From contig JAYWVB010000047.1 in the NCBI GenBank assembly GCA_039881045.1, forward strand, positions 62,001-126,000: a DNA stretch of 64,000 bases, read 5' to 3'. Below are positions 1 through 11,181 of this stretch, one piece after another; within the stretch, counting starts at the first letter, position 1, and each line of letters opens with the position of its first letter. Under the pieces are notes generated by a model. That model saw only the letters and a list, made by a program, of their open reading frames with translations, was not told where the DNA came from and did no database searches. The stretch comes from Chaetomium olivaceum. Lineage: Eukaryota; Ascomycota; Sordariomycetes; Sordariales; Chaetomiaceae. The position numbers and the translations under genes are program-made.

Positions 1-349
1 GTTACGCCAACTCAAACACTGTTGGCGGATATGAGAGCCGAGATTGCGAAGTAGTTGGTAGGTATCGAGTTCATGCTCCAACCTCTGCCGTATAACCCGG
101 ATAATCTATCGCTTTAATTCTAGCGTAAATACTACTACCCTTATATAGATTTTATTTATAGAATTTAATTATTATTATTATTTCCTACACCGATATGCCC
201 TGGGGCGCGCCGGTCCTTCTACTGCTATTTACAAAGGGAACCGTACCGTATAGGCCGGATAAAAACCTCTGTCTACCACTTTGAGACAACAATCTATGAA
301 TCCGTCATACTGCAAAAGAAAGGAGGCCCTTTGCCGGCCTCCGTGCCCT

Positions 350-856
350 CTAGCCCTCCCCATCCACTGTTTCTAGCTCCAGCCTTCTGGCTAGGCTATA
401 CTCCAGTAGCCGGCCAGAGTCCATCAGCCAGCCAAGGACCTTCCTAACAAATCTTCTGCTCCGGGCACCTACTCCCCGTAATACGGTTTGTAGGTCCCGA
501 TGTGACCGAATCTCTCTGCCGTCCCACGGCCTTTGTAACGGCGGGTCGGGGCACCAAACCACCAAGTGCTCCACTGTCTCCCTGCCTCTCCCGCACTCGC
601 AATAGGGGGTACGGACCTCCGGGACTTTCACCCTGAACAGGTAGTCCCGGAGGCCTATATCCCCGATACGGGCCTGGGAAAGGAGGGAGCTCTGCGCCTT
701 TGTAAGACCTTCGTGTCTCATCAGAGCTTTGTCGGTAAATAAGAGGGCTGGGGGGTCTTCGTCGGCTATCCTCCTGTTTAATACTCTCTGTCGAGTAGTA
801 CTTTGTTGACTAGCTCTCTGTTGTTCCCACCGGGCCTGCCAGGCCAGTTCGACCAC
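350..856 (-). pseudogene. C-terminal end of a Tad-like LINE reverse transcriptase, 5'-truncated
   Basis: This 168-residue reading frame looks like the tail of ORF2 of a fungal non-LTR retrotransposon, downstream of the RNase H domain. The sequence shows a CxC-x8-H-x4-C metal-binding-like motif (YCECGRGRETVEHLVVWC, about residues 85-102), which is typical of the end of Tad/I-type LINE ORF2 products. No endonuclease, reverse transcriptase or RNase H catalytic region is present upstream (to the right), so the copy is 5'-truncated, as expected from incomplete target-primed reverse transcription. The 3' UTR would lie at about 1-349, which contains an AT-rich stretch at 120-185. Element boundaries cannot be fixed. 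Family assignment rests on the motif and its position only. Confidence 0.6.
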
Positions 857-1045
857 CTCCTTGGTATTCGACCCCTATAGAATTTGATTAATAATACCTT
901 AGATAGGATAAGTAAGGGTATTTATTAGATAGGAAGGTATTAGACCACTAAGATAAATATTGCTGGCGTCGCTTCGTTCGTCAGTCGCGCGGCCCTTCGC
1001 TACGCTACGGGGCGCTTCCTTCCTCTCTCCCGCTCCTGGCAATTT

Positions 1046-1069
1046 TCCTGTCCCTCTCCGGAGGACAAT
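1046..1069. repeat. Inverted repeat near Helitron 3' end
   Basis: The reverse complement of this stretch begins ATTGTCCTCCGG and ends ACAGGA with 6 nt between them. The right-hand copy has the same two blocks joined directly. It also contains a short dyad TGTCC...GGACA. Confidence 0.7.
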
Positions 1070-1245
1070 CCGGGTCAGGGTTGAATACGGGAGAGACGAA
1101 GCGCCAATATCTGTCCGTCGGCCAACAACTCCATCTACTTGAGCGGTCTTCTTACGCTTAACTATAGCTACTACTATGGCTACTTATCGTTTCTATTCTG
1201 CCGCTCACGTTACGTCTCTACACTCACGTCCTCGCTACTTACAAA

Positions 1246-2763
1246 TCAATTAGACTCCGAGGGAACCTCCCCCGCCACAGCATCTAACGCCTGCAGTTGC
1301 CTGGTAGCGTGATCGGACAACTTCAACCCCATAGCTCGTGATGGTGTCTCGCGGTAGATCCTGCTGCGGTCGAAGGGCCGCTCAAACATCAGCCCGCCGA
1401 GTGTCTTCACCCGCGAGACGGCCACGTAGGAGAGGCCAGAAGCAAACTCTGGCGCAGAGATATCGCAGACGACCTTGTCCAGGGTGATGCCCTGTGACTT
1501 GTGGACGGTGATCGCATAGCTGACCCACAGCGGGAACTGCTCTCTCAAACATGAGTTGGCGCCGACCATGAAGTCCTGCCGCACTCGGAGGATGGGAACA
1601 GCCAGCTTCTCTCCACTACGGAGCGGCTCCCCGTTCGGCATTGTGAAGGCCGGACCGTCGTAGTCATTGAAGGCCACCATGATGACCTCGGGCGGGTCTC
1701 GCAGCACGTCGGCACCTTCTTTCCAGGATATGTCGTAGACTGTCCCCTGTGCGCCGTTGACGAGCCCGACGTCGGCCCACAAATTCCGCGTCAGCATCAC
1801 CCTGCAACCAACACACAAGGGCAAGCGCTTGGCCAAGTTTCCGGCATTTGAGGACTCAACCTTCTCCGCACCAACACCCTCGTGCTTTGCCTCGACCTGA
1901 ATGGCGGGGCTGTCCAGGCCAAGCATGTGTTGGTGGTTGTACTCGACGACCTGGGTCTTGGTGGGATAGATGCGAAGCGCATCAGCAAAGCTGTCAACCT
2001 CCTCGGGAGAGAGCTTGACAGAACACCTCGAAGAAAGGAGCTCCCAGGAGGGTACCGACACATCAGCCATTCGCAGTTCTTCCAAGGCCCGCCGGAAAGG
2101 AGCCTGGTCTTCGCCCTGCTGCCGCTGTATTGTGGTCAGGAACACGGACTTGTCGAACGAGAGGTACGCGTTGCGCCCGACCATCTCGATATCCTTCAGG
2201 TCGTCGCGCGTTGAGTACAGCGGCTTGTTCAGGACAGGGGGAAGCTGGAAGAAGTCCCCGATCAGGATGACGCTGAGGCCGCCGAAGAACTCGTCGCGAT
2301 TCTCCGGGAACACCTCTCGTAGGCGCTGGTCGATCCACGCGAGGGTCTTGAGGCCGAGCATGCTCTTCTCGTCAATCACGAGGTAGTGGATGCCCCTAAA
2401 CCGCCGCTGCAAGGCGTTGAGGGTCGTCGGGGTCTCGGAGAGCGAGCGGTAATTGCCGTCGACGGGGAGCCGCAGCAGGGAATGCAAAGTCTGTCCCCCG
2501 ATCTGGTTGCTCGCCACGCCCGTCGGAGCTGCTCTGACGATGGGGGAGGGCCGGCCATAGGAAGCCGCCTTGGCCTGAAGGTGAGAAGATATCACCTTCA
2601 CCATATACGACTTGCCAGTCCCACCTCCTCCATCGATCTGCAGCCGGAGGGGCGGAGGCCGACGGTTCTCGTTCTTCGTCTTGAAGTGGCGCATGATTGT
2701 GTCGTATACCTGACGCTGCTGTGTGTTCAGCGTATCACGGGCTGCGAGAGGCATATCTTCCAC
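1246..2763 (-). pseudogene. Helitron RepHel, Pif1-type helicase part
   Basis: The 505-residue segment is an SF1B helicase of the Pif1/RecD group, which in Helitrons unwinds the donor strand. Motif I is GGGGTGKS (about residues 45-52), motif II is VIDEKSM (about 130), and the C-terminal WVSYAITVHKSQGITLDKVV and YVAVSRVKTL blocks (about 410-465) correspond to motifs V and VI. The order and spacing match Pif1-type helicases. The apparent ATG start at 2763 is not native, because the frame is open upstream to the TAG at 2800. The motif residues needed for ATP binding are intact. Confidence 0.9.
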
Positions 2764-2799
2764 GTCGTAATTGCCTGGAGTCTCTCCGCGAAGCTGCGC

Positions 2800-3453
2800 C
2801 TAGTAGCTCCCAGTAATGAACTCCTCGTGATAATAGCGGCCGACGTGTCGCGCCCAGTCGTAGTTGACATCCAGGTCTCGGCGGCCAAGCAAGTCGGCCC
2901 GTTCATCGGGAAGCTCAATGTCGGGGACTAACCGCGCCATCTCCTGCCAGTCCTCGAGGGTAATCTCCCCGGCGTCCCCCCCTGGCTCAAACTCCTCCTC
3001 ATCCGGAGACGGATCAGGCTCGTCAACAGTGCCATAGTGGTCGTCCGGGTGGTCATGATGCTCGAGGCAGTAGCGATAGGCAGATGAATAGTTGTCGAAC
3101 TTTCGACCATCAACCTGGGACAGATCTTCCGTCTGGCGGTGGGGATGGCTGAGCAGCAGCTTGACACGGCAGAAGTCGGAGTACTGCCGATGGGAGCGGA
3201 CCGGCTTGTACCGGGGGTAATAATACAACACCCTAGGCATCGCAGGAGGCCGCCAAATCGCCCATTTGTCCGCATTCCGTGCCTTGAAATTCCAATCTTG
3301 CAGAAACTCAAAGTAGGAGACATCCTCCATCTGATCGGGCCGTCGGAGATACTTCTCGTAGACTGTCCGAGACTCTTCAATATCGCCATCCGCCGTGATG
3401 TCAATTGCACGAGCGTGTCTCTCGCGGGGCCTACAGTCAACGCTCTGCACCAC
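2800..3453 (-). pseudogene. Helitron RepHel, linker segment between Rep and helicase
   Basis: This is the next part of the same ancestral polypeptide, in a shifted frame relative to the Rep segment and in the same frame as the helicase segment. It begins with VVQSVDCRPRERHARAI, continues through YYPRYKPVRS and an acidic Asp/Glu-rich stretch, and ends at a TAG (2800-2802). Translation past that stop runs directly into the helicase frame with no further break, so a single point mutation separates the two. The 'sv..RP' and 'yypry.p' blocks are common between Rep and helicase in fungal Helitrons. Confidence 0.75.
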
Positions 3454-6400
3454 TCGGCTGTCCTCTTGCAGAGGGAGTCCCAGGAATATGACAGATCTCC
3501 TGCGCAGAGTAGTCCCTCTCTCCGATTAGTTTATTCATCATCTTTGACACAAAAGAAATCATCGGGTTGTTGTCTGATATGTGGGGAAGGATACTCTGGG
3601 CAATCTGCGCGTATGTGCTGGTCTGGGTCTCGGACTTGCTGCAATACTTCGCAGCATAGTTGATAACAGCCTCCACACTCGTGCAGGGCGAGCAGTCTGC
3701 ATTGGCCAGCCAGCAAAGAGACACCAGTGGATTGTACTGGTTTAGGTGGGTGTCGTTGCGCTCTGCCTCGAACGACCACCAGCTCTTTCCGGGCCTCTTG
3801 ATGACCGCGGCAGCCTCTCGTATAGGCCGGGGGAAGAGAAACCGACACGTGGGCTCTGGTGGCGGCGGTTCCTCTCCGGCTGTCTCTCCAGCCTCGGTTC
3901 TTGCTTCGGCCTCTCTGGCTCGCTGGGCATCCTTCTTCGTCACCCGCAGGCAGTAGGTCGACGAGCAGTGGTGTCGTTGGCAGCGGTTGACGATTCTGTT
4001 TAACCACTCCCAAGTAACGTCCGTCTCCAGAGGGTCAACAGACAAAGGGTTGCCCTCATCAGCACCCTGATCTTGCTGCGGGTTTACTGCTGTCACGTGG
4101 TATCCCCAGATCCTCGTGAAATGCTCTCTCGACTCGGGGGTTGCCATATCGGGAGAGGGGCTCCCATTGAACCAGTAGAGCCCATGGGAATGGCTACTGC
4201 CGCGGCCTTGCCACTCGTACCGATACCAAAAGTCGGCCACGTTGAACTTTTTCTTCAGCACAATCTTCCTGAAAAGCGAGCTCCGCGAGTGGAAGTGCCA
4301 GGCCGCGATATGCGGGTTCTCCCGCAACAGCCGGCGGGACTTGGCCATGCGTCTCGGCTCATCAAGCGCCTTCCACTCCTCGTATTCGGGCATGTGCCGG
4401 TAGAGGCTCTGCCAGTGCAGATCGGCTGGGCTCAGTGTGATGAAAGCAGAGGGGACACCAAGACAGTGCGCAAAAGACTCGCACTCGCGACGTCGGCGGT
4501 ACCAAAAGGGGCGTGTGCCTTTGATGACACCAGCAAAGCGAGAGATCCGGTTGAGGATAGCCTGGGCTTCTGGCGTGTCCGGATCGGCAAGTGCCTCCTG
4601 TAGGGCCTCCCTTGTAAGAGGTGTGCGGTGGTTCTTGCTGACGTAGAATCGACTGTGACCCCTCGCCTGCTGCCTCATCAGAGTGTTTAGCGCGATAAAT
4701 CGGAAGCTGTGGTGTTTGGCAAATCGGCCATCCTCCCACCTCATGGCATGCTGGATGTATTCCTGGTAGGAGATCTTGCGCTGTCTGGGCTCGACAAAAT
4801 CCGCAACTCCCCGAGGGAACAGGGTCGGACAGGCGAGAGAGAGTAGCGCATGCTTTTGGTTGAACTCATCGAGAGGAGTGCGCCGGATGGAAGGCATCTG
4901 CAGCTGGTGAGCAGCCTGGGGGTCGACTGACTCTAGGGGCACTTGCTCATTGACCTCAGTAGCCCCATCATTGACTCGCCCTTGAAGCTGGTTCAATTCC
5001 GAATCATGGATTAGCATATTGGGCACTGCGGCTTCGTCAACAACCTCACCGTCCTCTTCCGGTTCTTCAACAGGGCCAGAATCTGCAGGCAACCCTTCAC
5101 ACTCCTCGACCTCGTGGATATTCAGCTGGTCAAAGACGTCACCGTCCTCTGGCAACCGGGAGAGGTTGTCGTAGTTCCAGGTGAAATTTCTGTAGCCAGG
5201 GTGGTTGTCGGCGAGGAATCTGAGCCATGTCTCGACTGCTGCTCGGCGGACTCGGAAGCGGTTGCGGAATTGTCGATCCATCTGTTCGACCGCTTCGGAT
5301 CCACGCGGTCGGAGGATGACAATGTCCAAATCCTTGGGCAGCAAGGGAAGCTCTGAGTACACCTTGCCAACGTCGCGCAAAAAGTGTACAACATGCCCAC
5401 GATACCTGTATTGCTGCCCACGAACCTGACGCTGATTAGCTAGTAGACTCTCTCGCAGGGAAGCATCGCATACAGTAAATACATTCACGCTGACGTGTAC
5501 GCGCGCAATAAAAAGCTCCTCCAATGGCGCTAATTGGGGTAACTCGGGTGGGACGGCACCAAAATCAAGCTTGTTCTCTGCGGAGAAGAGAAAAGGTTCG
5601 TCCTGCCGTTTCTTGTCATCCTTGTCGTGGCAGCGCTTACAAAAGCCATCCGCCATGAGCTTGATGTCAAGCCAGCGCTCCTTGCAGCGCAGGCATCGTT
5701 GCATCTCCTCTGCGGCAAGCGCTTCGTCGAACTCCCTCTTGATCGCAATGTCTTCGGCCAACAGCGGCGTCTCCTGGTCGTCGCCTGTGAACCGCGGACC
5801 GGGTTCGTTAAATTCGCGTGGAAGATTTCCTTCGGGGAGGTTGTGCGTGCGTGGGCGGCCGGTGGGATTGCGTGCTAGTCGAGGACGTCCGCGAGGGCGT
5901 CCGCGAGACTGAGCCGCGGGTTCGTTGAATTCGCGCGGAGGGTTGTCTTCGGAGAAGTTTTGCGTGTGTGGGCGGCCGACGGGATTGCGTGCTAGCCGAG
6001 GGCGTCCGCGAGGGCGCCCGCGAGACCGAGCCGAAGACGTAGACGGAGAACGGCGTTTGGGAGGGCGTCCACGGCGTGGCGGTGTGCGTCGCAAGTCATC
6101 CGCGTCACCACCCAAATGGTCTCCCTCAGCGGCTTGCACGGGTAGCAAATCGCCTCGGCTGGTCGTAGGCGCCTCGTCCTCAGCATTGAGCTGCTGTTCT
6201 CGTCCAATCAAGCTGCTTAACGTCGGGGTTTGCGAAGGCTGCACGCCATGGCGTCGTTCCACGCGGTGGCGTCGCTGGATTGTCAATCGTTGATCCCGAG
6301 CGGCTGCCGTTTCCGGGGTATCTGTAGAAACACGGCCCCTTTCGTGATACATTTCAGCAAGGACGCCGTGCGTAAGGTTCCGTCGAGGCCCAGGTGCAAG

Positions 6401-6907
6401 CGCCGGTGCGAAAGCAAGGGGAGAATCATCTCCGCGGGCGATTGCGCGAGAAATCTCAATGCTCGCTCGCGACGCTTCAACCTGCGATAGGTTAGCTGAG
6501 GAAAACATGATCGTAACCAGAATTATCACATGAAGCTTGCTCTTGTGCCGGCAACTTAGACAGTTGACGACAATCCTTCCGTTCCCGCGGGCATGGAGAA
6601 ACTGATCAATGTTTTGCTCGGTATTGCATTTGCTACATGTCTCTCGTGCCACAGCTGCCTCCGCAGCCGCCTCGACGGTGCCGGCCAGAACGACTATCAC
6701 GTCTTCCATAGAACGACTGGAATTGAAAAGCGGCAGATGTGCAAACGGCGGGAGTTGCGATGGTCGCGATGGTCGAGCGGATTGCGAGGGCATGGATGGA
6801 TGGATTGAATAAACAGGAGCTTCCAGCTGGAGCATGCTTACGAACCAATCGAAACTCGCGATAACGAGCATTTCCTTATCAATTTTGCATAGTAATTTCC
6901 CTATCAA
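3437..6907 (-). pseudogene. Helitron RepHel, N-terminal and Rep (HUH/Y2) part
   Basis: The 1156-residue segment is the N-terminal half of RepHel. Visible in order are: a CxxC...CxxC cluster (CSKC, CLSC, about residues 90-125); an Arg/Pro-rich region of repeated AT-hook cores (GRP/RGRPRGRPR), with a roughly 38-residue block present twice; a second CxxC...CxxC cluster (CLRC, CKRC); and the Helitron N-like region. The Rep domain contains the HUH-type pair HSH in SSHSHGLYWF and the two-tyrosine motif YAAKYCSK. Rep proteins of this family nick and join single strands during rolling-circle transposition. The frame runs out in a 1-nt shift at the conserved 'EICHI..LGLPL' stretch near 3470. The AT-hooks probably mediate DNA binding (inference). 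The first ATG is at 6907; the true start is uncertain. Confidence 0.85.
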
Positions 6908-6925
6908 TTTCGTATAGTAATTTCC
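6876..6925. repeat. 25-bp direct tandem duplication upstream of Helitron Rep
   Basis: Two adjacent 25-bp units (TTATCAATTTTGCATAGTAA... and CTATCAATTTCGTATAGTAA..., both ending TTTCC) differ at three positions. They lie over and just ahead of the first Rep codons, in the element's 5' region. Confidence 0.8.
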
Positions 6926-6942
6926 AAAAGTTTGAGCGCAAT

Positions 6943-6960
6943 ATTGTCCTCCGGACAGGA
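6943..6960. repeat. Inverted repeat near Helitron 5' end
   Basis: ATTGTCCTCCGGACAGGA is the inverted partner of 1046-1069, with 12 + 6 identical bases and a 6-nt insertion in the left copy. It lies 36 bp upstream of the first Rep ATG. Confidence 0.7.
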
Positions 6961-7154
6961 TAAATCGAGTGGCGATACTCCTTCTCCGAAGCTCAATATA
7001 TCTTAGTTGGCCATCAGGGCGAGCTCGGCTCTCGATCCATCGCTAGCGGCATAGTATATTTACCTAATTAAGCAGTCGACGAACTAACACTAGAGTTGGC
7101 GGCTTATCTCTCAAGTCCTCAACCTAACATCCCTCATGGTGTTTCCAATGCCTC

Positions 7155-7878
7155 TCAGTTCGTGCGGTTATCAGTAATGCGTTTCCAAGTCCAATATTCC
7201 ACCGACCCAACCAAATTCCCGACGGGTAATCCAACAGTTCCCAAAAGTTTGCCACCCATCTCTTCTTGTGATTGCCCAAGCTCTGATTCCTGCCGTTCTT
7301 CCTCTTCCAGCGCCCCCTGGTGCGGGCCGTAATGCACAACAATGCGCCGCACCTCAGGCTTGTGGCATCCTGGCTTTCTCCGACGCAGCTCCTTCAGAAT
7401 CCCCCGCGATTGTCTGTTGGCTCACCAGAGGTTGATAAGAACCTCAGCGTGGCCCTCGCTCCGTTCGCCAGCAAATCCTGGACCAAAAGCCCGAGTACTC
7501 GTCCCGGGCGTTGATAAACACGCAGATGTAACCTTTGATTTCTTGTCGACGTAAATTGTCCATGGCGGTCCAAAGTTGCCGGGGGACCAGGGGCATGGTA
7601 GACCTTGCTGCTTAAACGCGCCATGAATGCTAGCCACGGAGCAGACAAGATCCGGTACCTCCGAAAAGCAGTTGATAAAAAGGGCGACCTTAAGAAACCA
7701 TCAAGTGAGTTTTGAGTCTCTGCTCCTCTGGCGCGAAAGAAGAACGCAGGCCTTGCAAGAACCTTCCGGCTATTGTATGAAAAGCCTTCTTGGTGTGACC
7801 ATCTTGATGCAGGTATTTTATCATGTCGACTTCCCCGGCCCTTGGTTCCCCGCAGAAGAGGCTATTATTGAATATCAA
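7155..7878 (-). pseudogene. Remnant of an unrecognised gene with an 'RSEGHAEVLIN' motif
   Basis: I do not recognise the family. Two minus-strand stretches in one frame (7637-7422 and 7421-7155) read as one protein interrupted by a single TGA at 7422-7424. The first holds WTIYVDKKSKVT, FGPGFAGERSEGHAEVLINLW; the second holds RRIVVHYGPHQGALEEEE. A further stretch, 7878-7690, in another frame (IKYLHQDGHTKKAFHTIAGRF) may be the preceding part. The HAE triplet next to a hydrophobic strand resembles the first zinc-binding motif of deaminase-fold proteins, but no partner PCxxC motif is evident, so this is only a suggestion. It could also be chance open frame. Confidence 0.25.
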
Positions 7879-7964
7879 ACGGGCTCAAGCTGGTGGAACC
7901 GTACTCTCTGCAAGCACTCTCTGTTGCTGCACGTCTGCCATTGCTTAGTGGCGAGACAACCGAT

Positions 7965-9151
7965 TTAGGATTCGCCAGATTGAGGTTGCGTACCCTCTCG
8001 CATTTGGGCTGTTTGAACTTCGTCCAAATACTGGGACACAACACCCTTCACCTTTCTGTAACCCGGATCATCCGCGTCACGGAACTTGCACATCATGATG
8101 TGGTTAGCATTGATAAAGTCGGTGGTTTCCCGGGCATCGCCTATCCGAGAAGAGTCGTTATCGACGATCTGTACCAGGATCCAGATCAAAGGTGAGATGG
8201 TGTTTAGATAATTTGACAGCTTCTTGGGCCCAACTAACCTTTCGTGACAAGAAGTGGGTGCCCTTAAACCCCATGCCCTCTTGAAATGAATGGACTTTGA
8301 ACGAGTTCTCGAAAAGCATTCGCGAAAATTCATCACTTAAGATTGTCAAAATCTCGGCGTCAGGCTCGAGAGATCGGAGAAGTGTATCTCTAGCATCGAA
8401 TCCGGCCATGACGGCAATGTCTGTTGCCCTGCGAAGGACTTTTGCGTATGAAGAGCCACGGTGCGGTGTGCCGAAGAAAATGATGGCGTACGTGGATTCA
8501 TATATATCGCGCAAACCATGTTGGTCCGCCATGCTGCTCCTAGACCGGCTCAGGGCCTCAATTTCGGGATGTCAGCGGTGCCTCGTCATCCGGATCAAAC
8601 TAGGCACTCACCTGTTTCAAAATGAGCCCGCCCAGCCCATGCGCAAGAAATATAATGGGCCGTTTGCGACATCGTCGTCGTTCTACTTCCAGCGCACGCA
8701 TGAGTCCGATACCATGCGCTAAAATGCCGCTTTGGTTGGCCGGACCTTTGAAGAAATGGGTTATATGAGAATCATATCCGTACGTTAAAACCCGAGCGCT
8801 GGGGCAGTCCTTGGCAAGGAGCTCAAGCGGCCAAAAGACGGGCGGCGTGCCATTGGCGCTTCTAGCAGGCTCGTCGACGTGGTCTTTCCCCTGCCTCTGG
8901 CGATTGAAGATTCTGGCTAATCGACCATTGGGCTTCGCGGGTTTGGCGGTCCTTTTTTCTTTCCATTCGTCCAGGTCTTCTCGGGGTCACCGTGAAGGCC
9001 GTGGACAAAAACGAGACTAGTTGGAACATATTACAGTCAGTCATCTCAGGCCCAACCAAAGCTACGTGCGGGTGTCAAACTCAGCAATAGGTGCCGGCCC
9101 ACCCGTAGAGAGCTCTGTAAACCCTTCTGGTCTGATGTTGACCACTGTCAT
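7965..9151 (-). pseudogene. Alpha/beta-hydrolase (DUF676/SERAC1-like) domain gene, frameshifted
   Basis: Four exons fit: 9151-9066, 9016-8612, 8556-8239 and 8168-7965, with GT-AG introns of 49, 55 and 70 bp. The product is a single lipase-like hydrolase domain of the type placed at the N terminus of many fungal STAND/ankyrin proteins: LVFVHGLHGDPEKTW, VLTYGYDS.ITHFFKGPANQ, RPIIFLAHGLGGLILKQ, YAIIFFGTPHRGSSYAKVL and a C-terminal VDNDSSRIGD...NANH block with the candidate catalytic His. In the nucleophile elbow the usual Ser of H-S-L-G-G is Gly (HGLGG), which would abolish hydrolysis. One nucleotide is missing in exon 2 near 8960-8975, and exon 2 is the only exon whose length does not fit the phase. 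No NACHT or repeat domain follows, so it is a stand-alone fragment or relic. Confidence 0.7.
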
Positions 9152-9438
9152 TGTGCTACTCGCAACAGAGAAAATGTGTCAGATGAAATTGGGGGTTTGG
9201 CATATTGGCAGAAGAAAGACGGGATGTGTCACAATTATGTACCCGCCCATCTCTTCCCCTGCTGCCTGTGACTTGCTTCGTTGGCGGAGCGTTATCAGCT
9301 TTCATTGGGGGGACGGGACCCTGCATGCGACCCAGGGGCGCAGTGTTGGCGCCACCAAATCACGAATGAGATTGGCTTGAACATAACAGAGACGTGCAAT
9401 TAGCCACTAACAACTGAGGCCAAAGGCCAAAACACAAC

Positions 9439-10801
9439 CTAATACATGGAAACCGTAGCACCAGTCACGGTGAAGGAGTAGTCGAGTCCCTTATTCGCCT
9501 CACTATCCGCCAGATTATTTCCGTCGTATTTGAGCAGCGCCTCAGGTGCGTTGACCACCACCAGCGTAACCTCCTCCCCAACTACGAGGTCAACCGAACC
9601 CACGCCGCCGTCAAGCCCCAACGTACCGAACACTCCTAGACGCCGTATCCCGGACCGCCAGCGTGGCAACAAAGGACGCGCCTGCCTCAGCCGGCGTGAC
9701 GTTAACCGCCACCGTACCCGCCCCGTCATCCGACACCGGCAACAAAACCGCCATGCTAGCGCCCATGTACCGCGGCGCCCGGTCCGCCTTGACGCTGTAA
9801 CGGCCCTCAGCTACCTTTTCAAAGTTATACTTATGCAGGAATTGCTTGTTCTCCTCAAACGCACGCAACGCCTGCTCGTGCGCGATATCGACAAACGCCA
9901 TGCGCGCCCAGTAGCGGGCCACAACTTCGCGCACCGTAGCCGTACCATCCAGGACACGCTCCAGGGCGTGGAGTGGTGTTTCGTCGGGGGAGCCAGCGGG
10001 TGTGCTGCGGATTAGGGTGAGCATCGCGTTCCGGCCGAGCCCGTGCCAGTTGTCAGGGTTAAGGACGAGGTAGTGGAAAAAGGGCCAGGCGTCGTAGTGG
10101 TTGCCCACCTGCCTGTTCGTGGCGTCGACGATGGTGAGGTGCGACTCGCCAACGGTGCGGTAGATGTTGAAGACACTCTGGCCGACGGGTTGGTTGTGCT
10201 TGGCCCGGGATGCCGCGCATAGGTCTGAGGTTTGGTAGGTGTCGGCGACCCAGTTGGCGACGGCCTCGGCCCATGCTTGTGCGTTCACCATGCCGCCCCA
10301 AAAGCTGTTGTCCTGATGGAAGTGCAGCACGTGTCCCAGCTCGTGCACTGTCAACCCTGGGTCCGTGAGCACGCCATCCAGCAGTTGCACCCATGACCCC
10401 GAGTCCACGTTGTAGTGGGCTAAGCCGCTGAAGCCTCCGCTCATCTCCTTCTGCATGAAGATTTCGGTTTTCCAGTACGGCTCGCTGGGGTTCCGTATCG
10501 AAAGACCCGTCGAGTTCCAACCAAGCCCGCCGACGAAGCAGTCGTAGGCGGCCTCGAGCGGCTGAAGGCCTTCCGCAGCGCCTATCTCGCTTGCCGGGCC
10601 CAAAAAGAGGCGGAAGTGTGGCGAGTCCACGTGCGGAGGGATATAGGGTTCCTCGGTGCCATTGGTGGGGAAAGGCTTCGCATCGAAAACCGGAGGCTCG
10701 TCAGGACGAACTGCCCTCGTGTCCAACCTCGTACTGGGCGCAGCGTAGGCGCCAGCGACGGCCTGAAGGGCGAGTGCCGAGGCCAGAAGAGTCGATGCCA
10801 T
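9439..10801 (-). CDS. Secreted HExxH metalloprotease-like protein (DUF6055-like), one apparent 1-nt insertion
   Basis: The start at 10801 is preferred over the upstream ATG (10834) because it begins a clear signal peptide (MASTLLASALALQAVAGAYA). The mature part contains a gluzincin-like zinc site TVHELGHVLHFHQ (about residues 150-165), flanked by FSGLAHYNVDSGSWVQLLDG and AQAWAEAVANWVADTY. The overall pattern resembles the DUF6055 family of fungal and bacterial predicted metallopeptidases; substrate is unknown. Near 9645 the frame shifts by one extra nucleotide: frame one ends at about 9611, while the other frame carries the natural C-terminal beta-rich tail (VGEEVTLVVVNAPEALLKYDG... to 9439). 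Without the indel the product would be about 453 residues and secreted. Whether the shift is real or an assembly error is open. Family assignment is moderate. Confidence 0.7.
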
Positions 10802-11181
10802 GGTTTGGTCAAGATAGCTAGGGCCAACTAACAACCAGGGATGATAAAGCCGGTAGTTAAGAACCTACTCGCGAGCGAGTAAGACTGTGCCAGGGACCAG
10901 GGAAGAAGAAAAAGAGTGGCGAGGGTCGAGCAAACTCGATAATCAAGAGAACGGTTATAAACTCAAATAGAATGGCTAACGTATTCGGTATTCCCTTTAT
11001 ATACGAAGATATCCGGTAACCTTCGAGGGGCAGCGGAGTGACCGCCCATTTCGGAGTCTCGCCGGTTCCCCACCGTGGCTGGTTCAGCGCAATACGAGAG
11101 CTTCGTGGATCTCCTCTTCATGCAGCGGGGCTCATCGGTGTAGCCGGCGACCGCCAAGGCATCGCGTAGCCGATCCATGTC

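Larger units (their letters stand above)
1046..6960 (-). mobile_element. Helitron (rolling-circle transposon), degenerate autonomous copy
   Basis: The element encodes a HUH/Y2 Rep domain and a Pif1-type helicase on the minus strand, in the order expected for RepHel. The frame is broken once by a frameshift at about 3455-3490 and once by an in-frame TAG at 2800-2802. The bounds given are the short inverted repeats 1046-1069 and 6943-6960, which are probably subterminal, so the true ends lie somewhat outside. I could not assign a convincing 5'-TC or 3'-CTRR end. Because it is on the minus strand, its 5' end is on the right. It is inactive as an autonomous unit if the sequence is correct. Confidence 0.85.
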
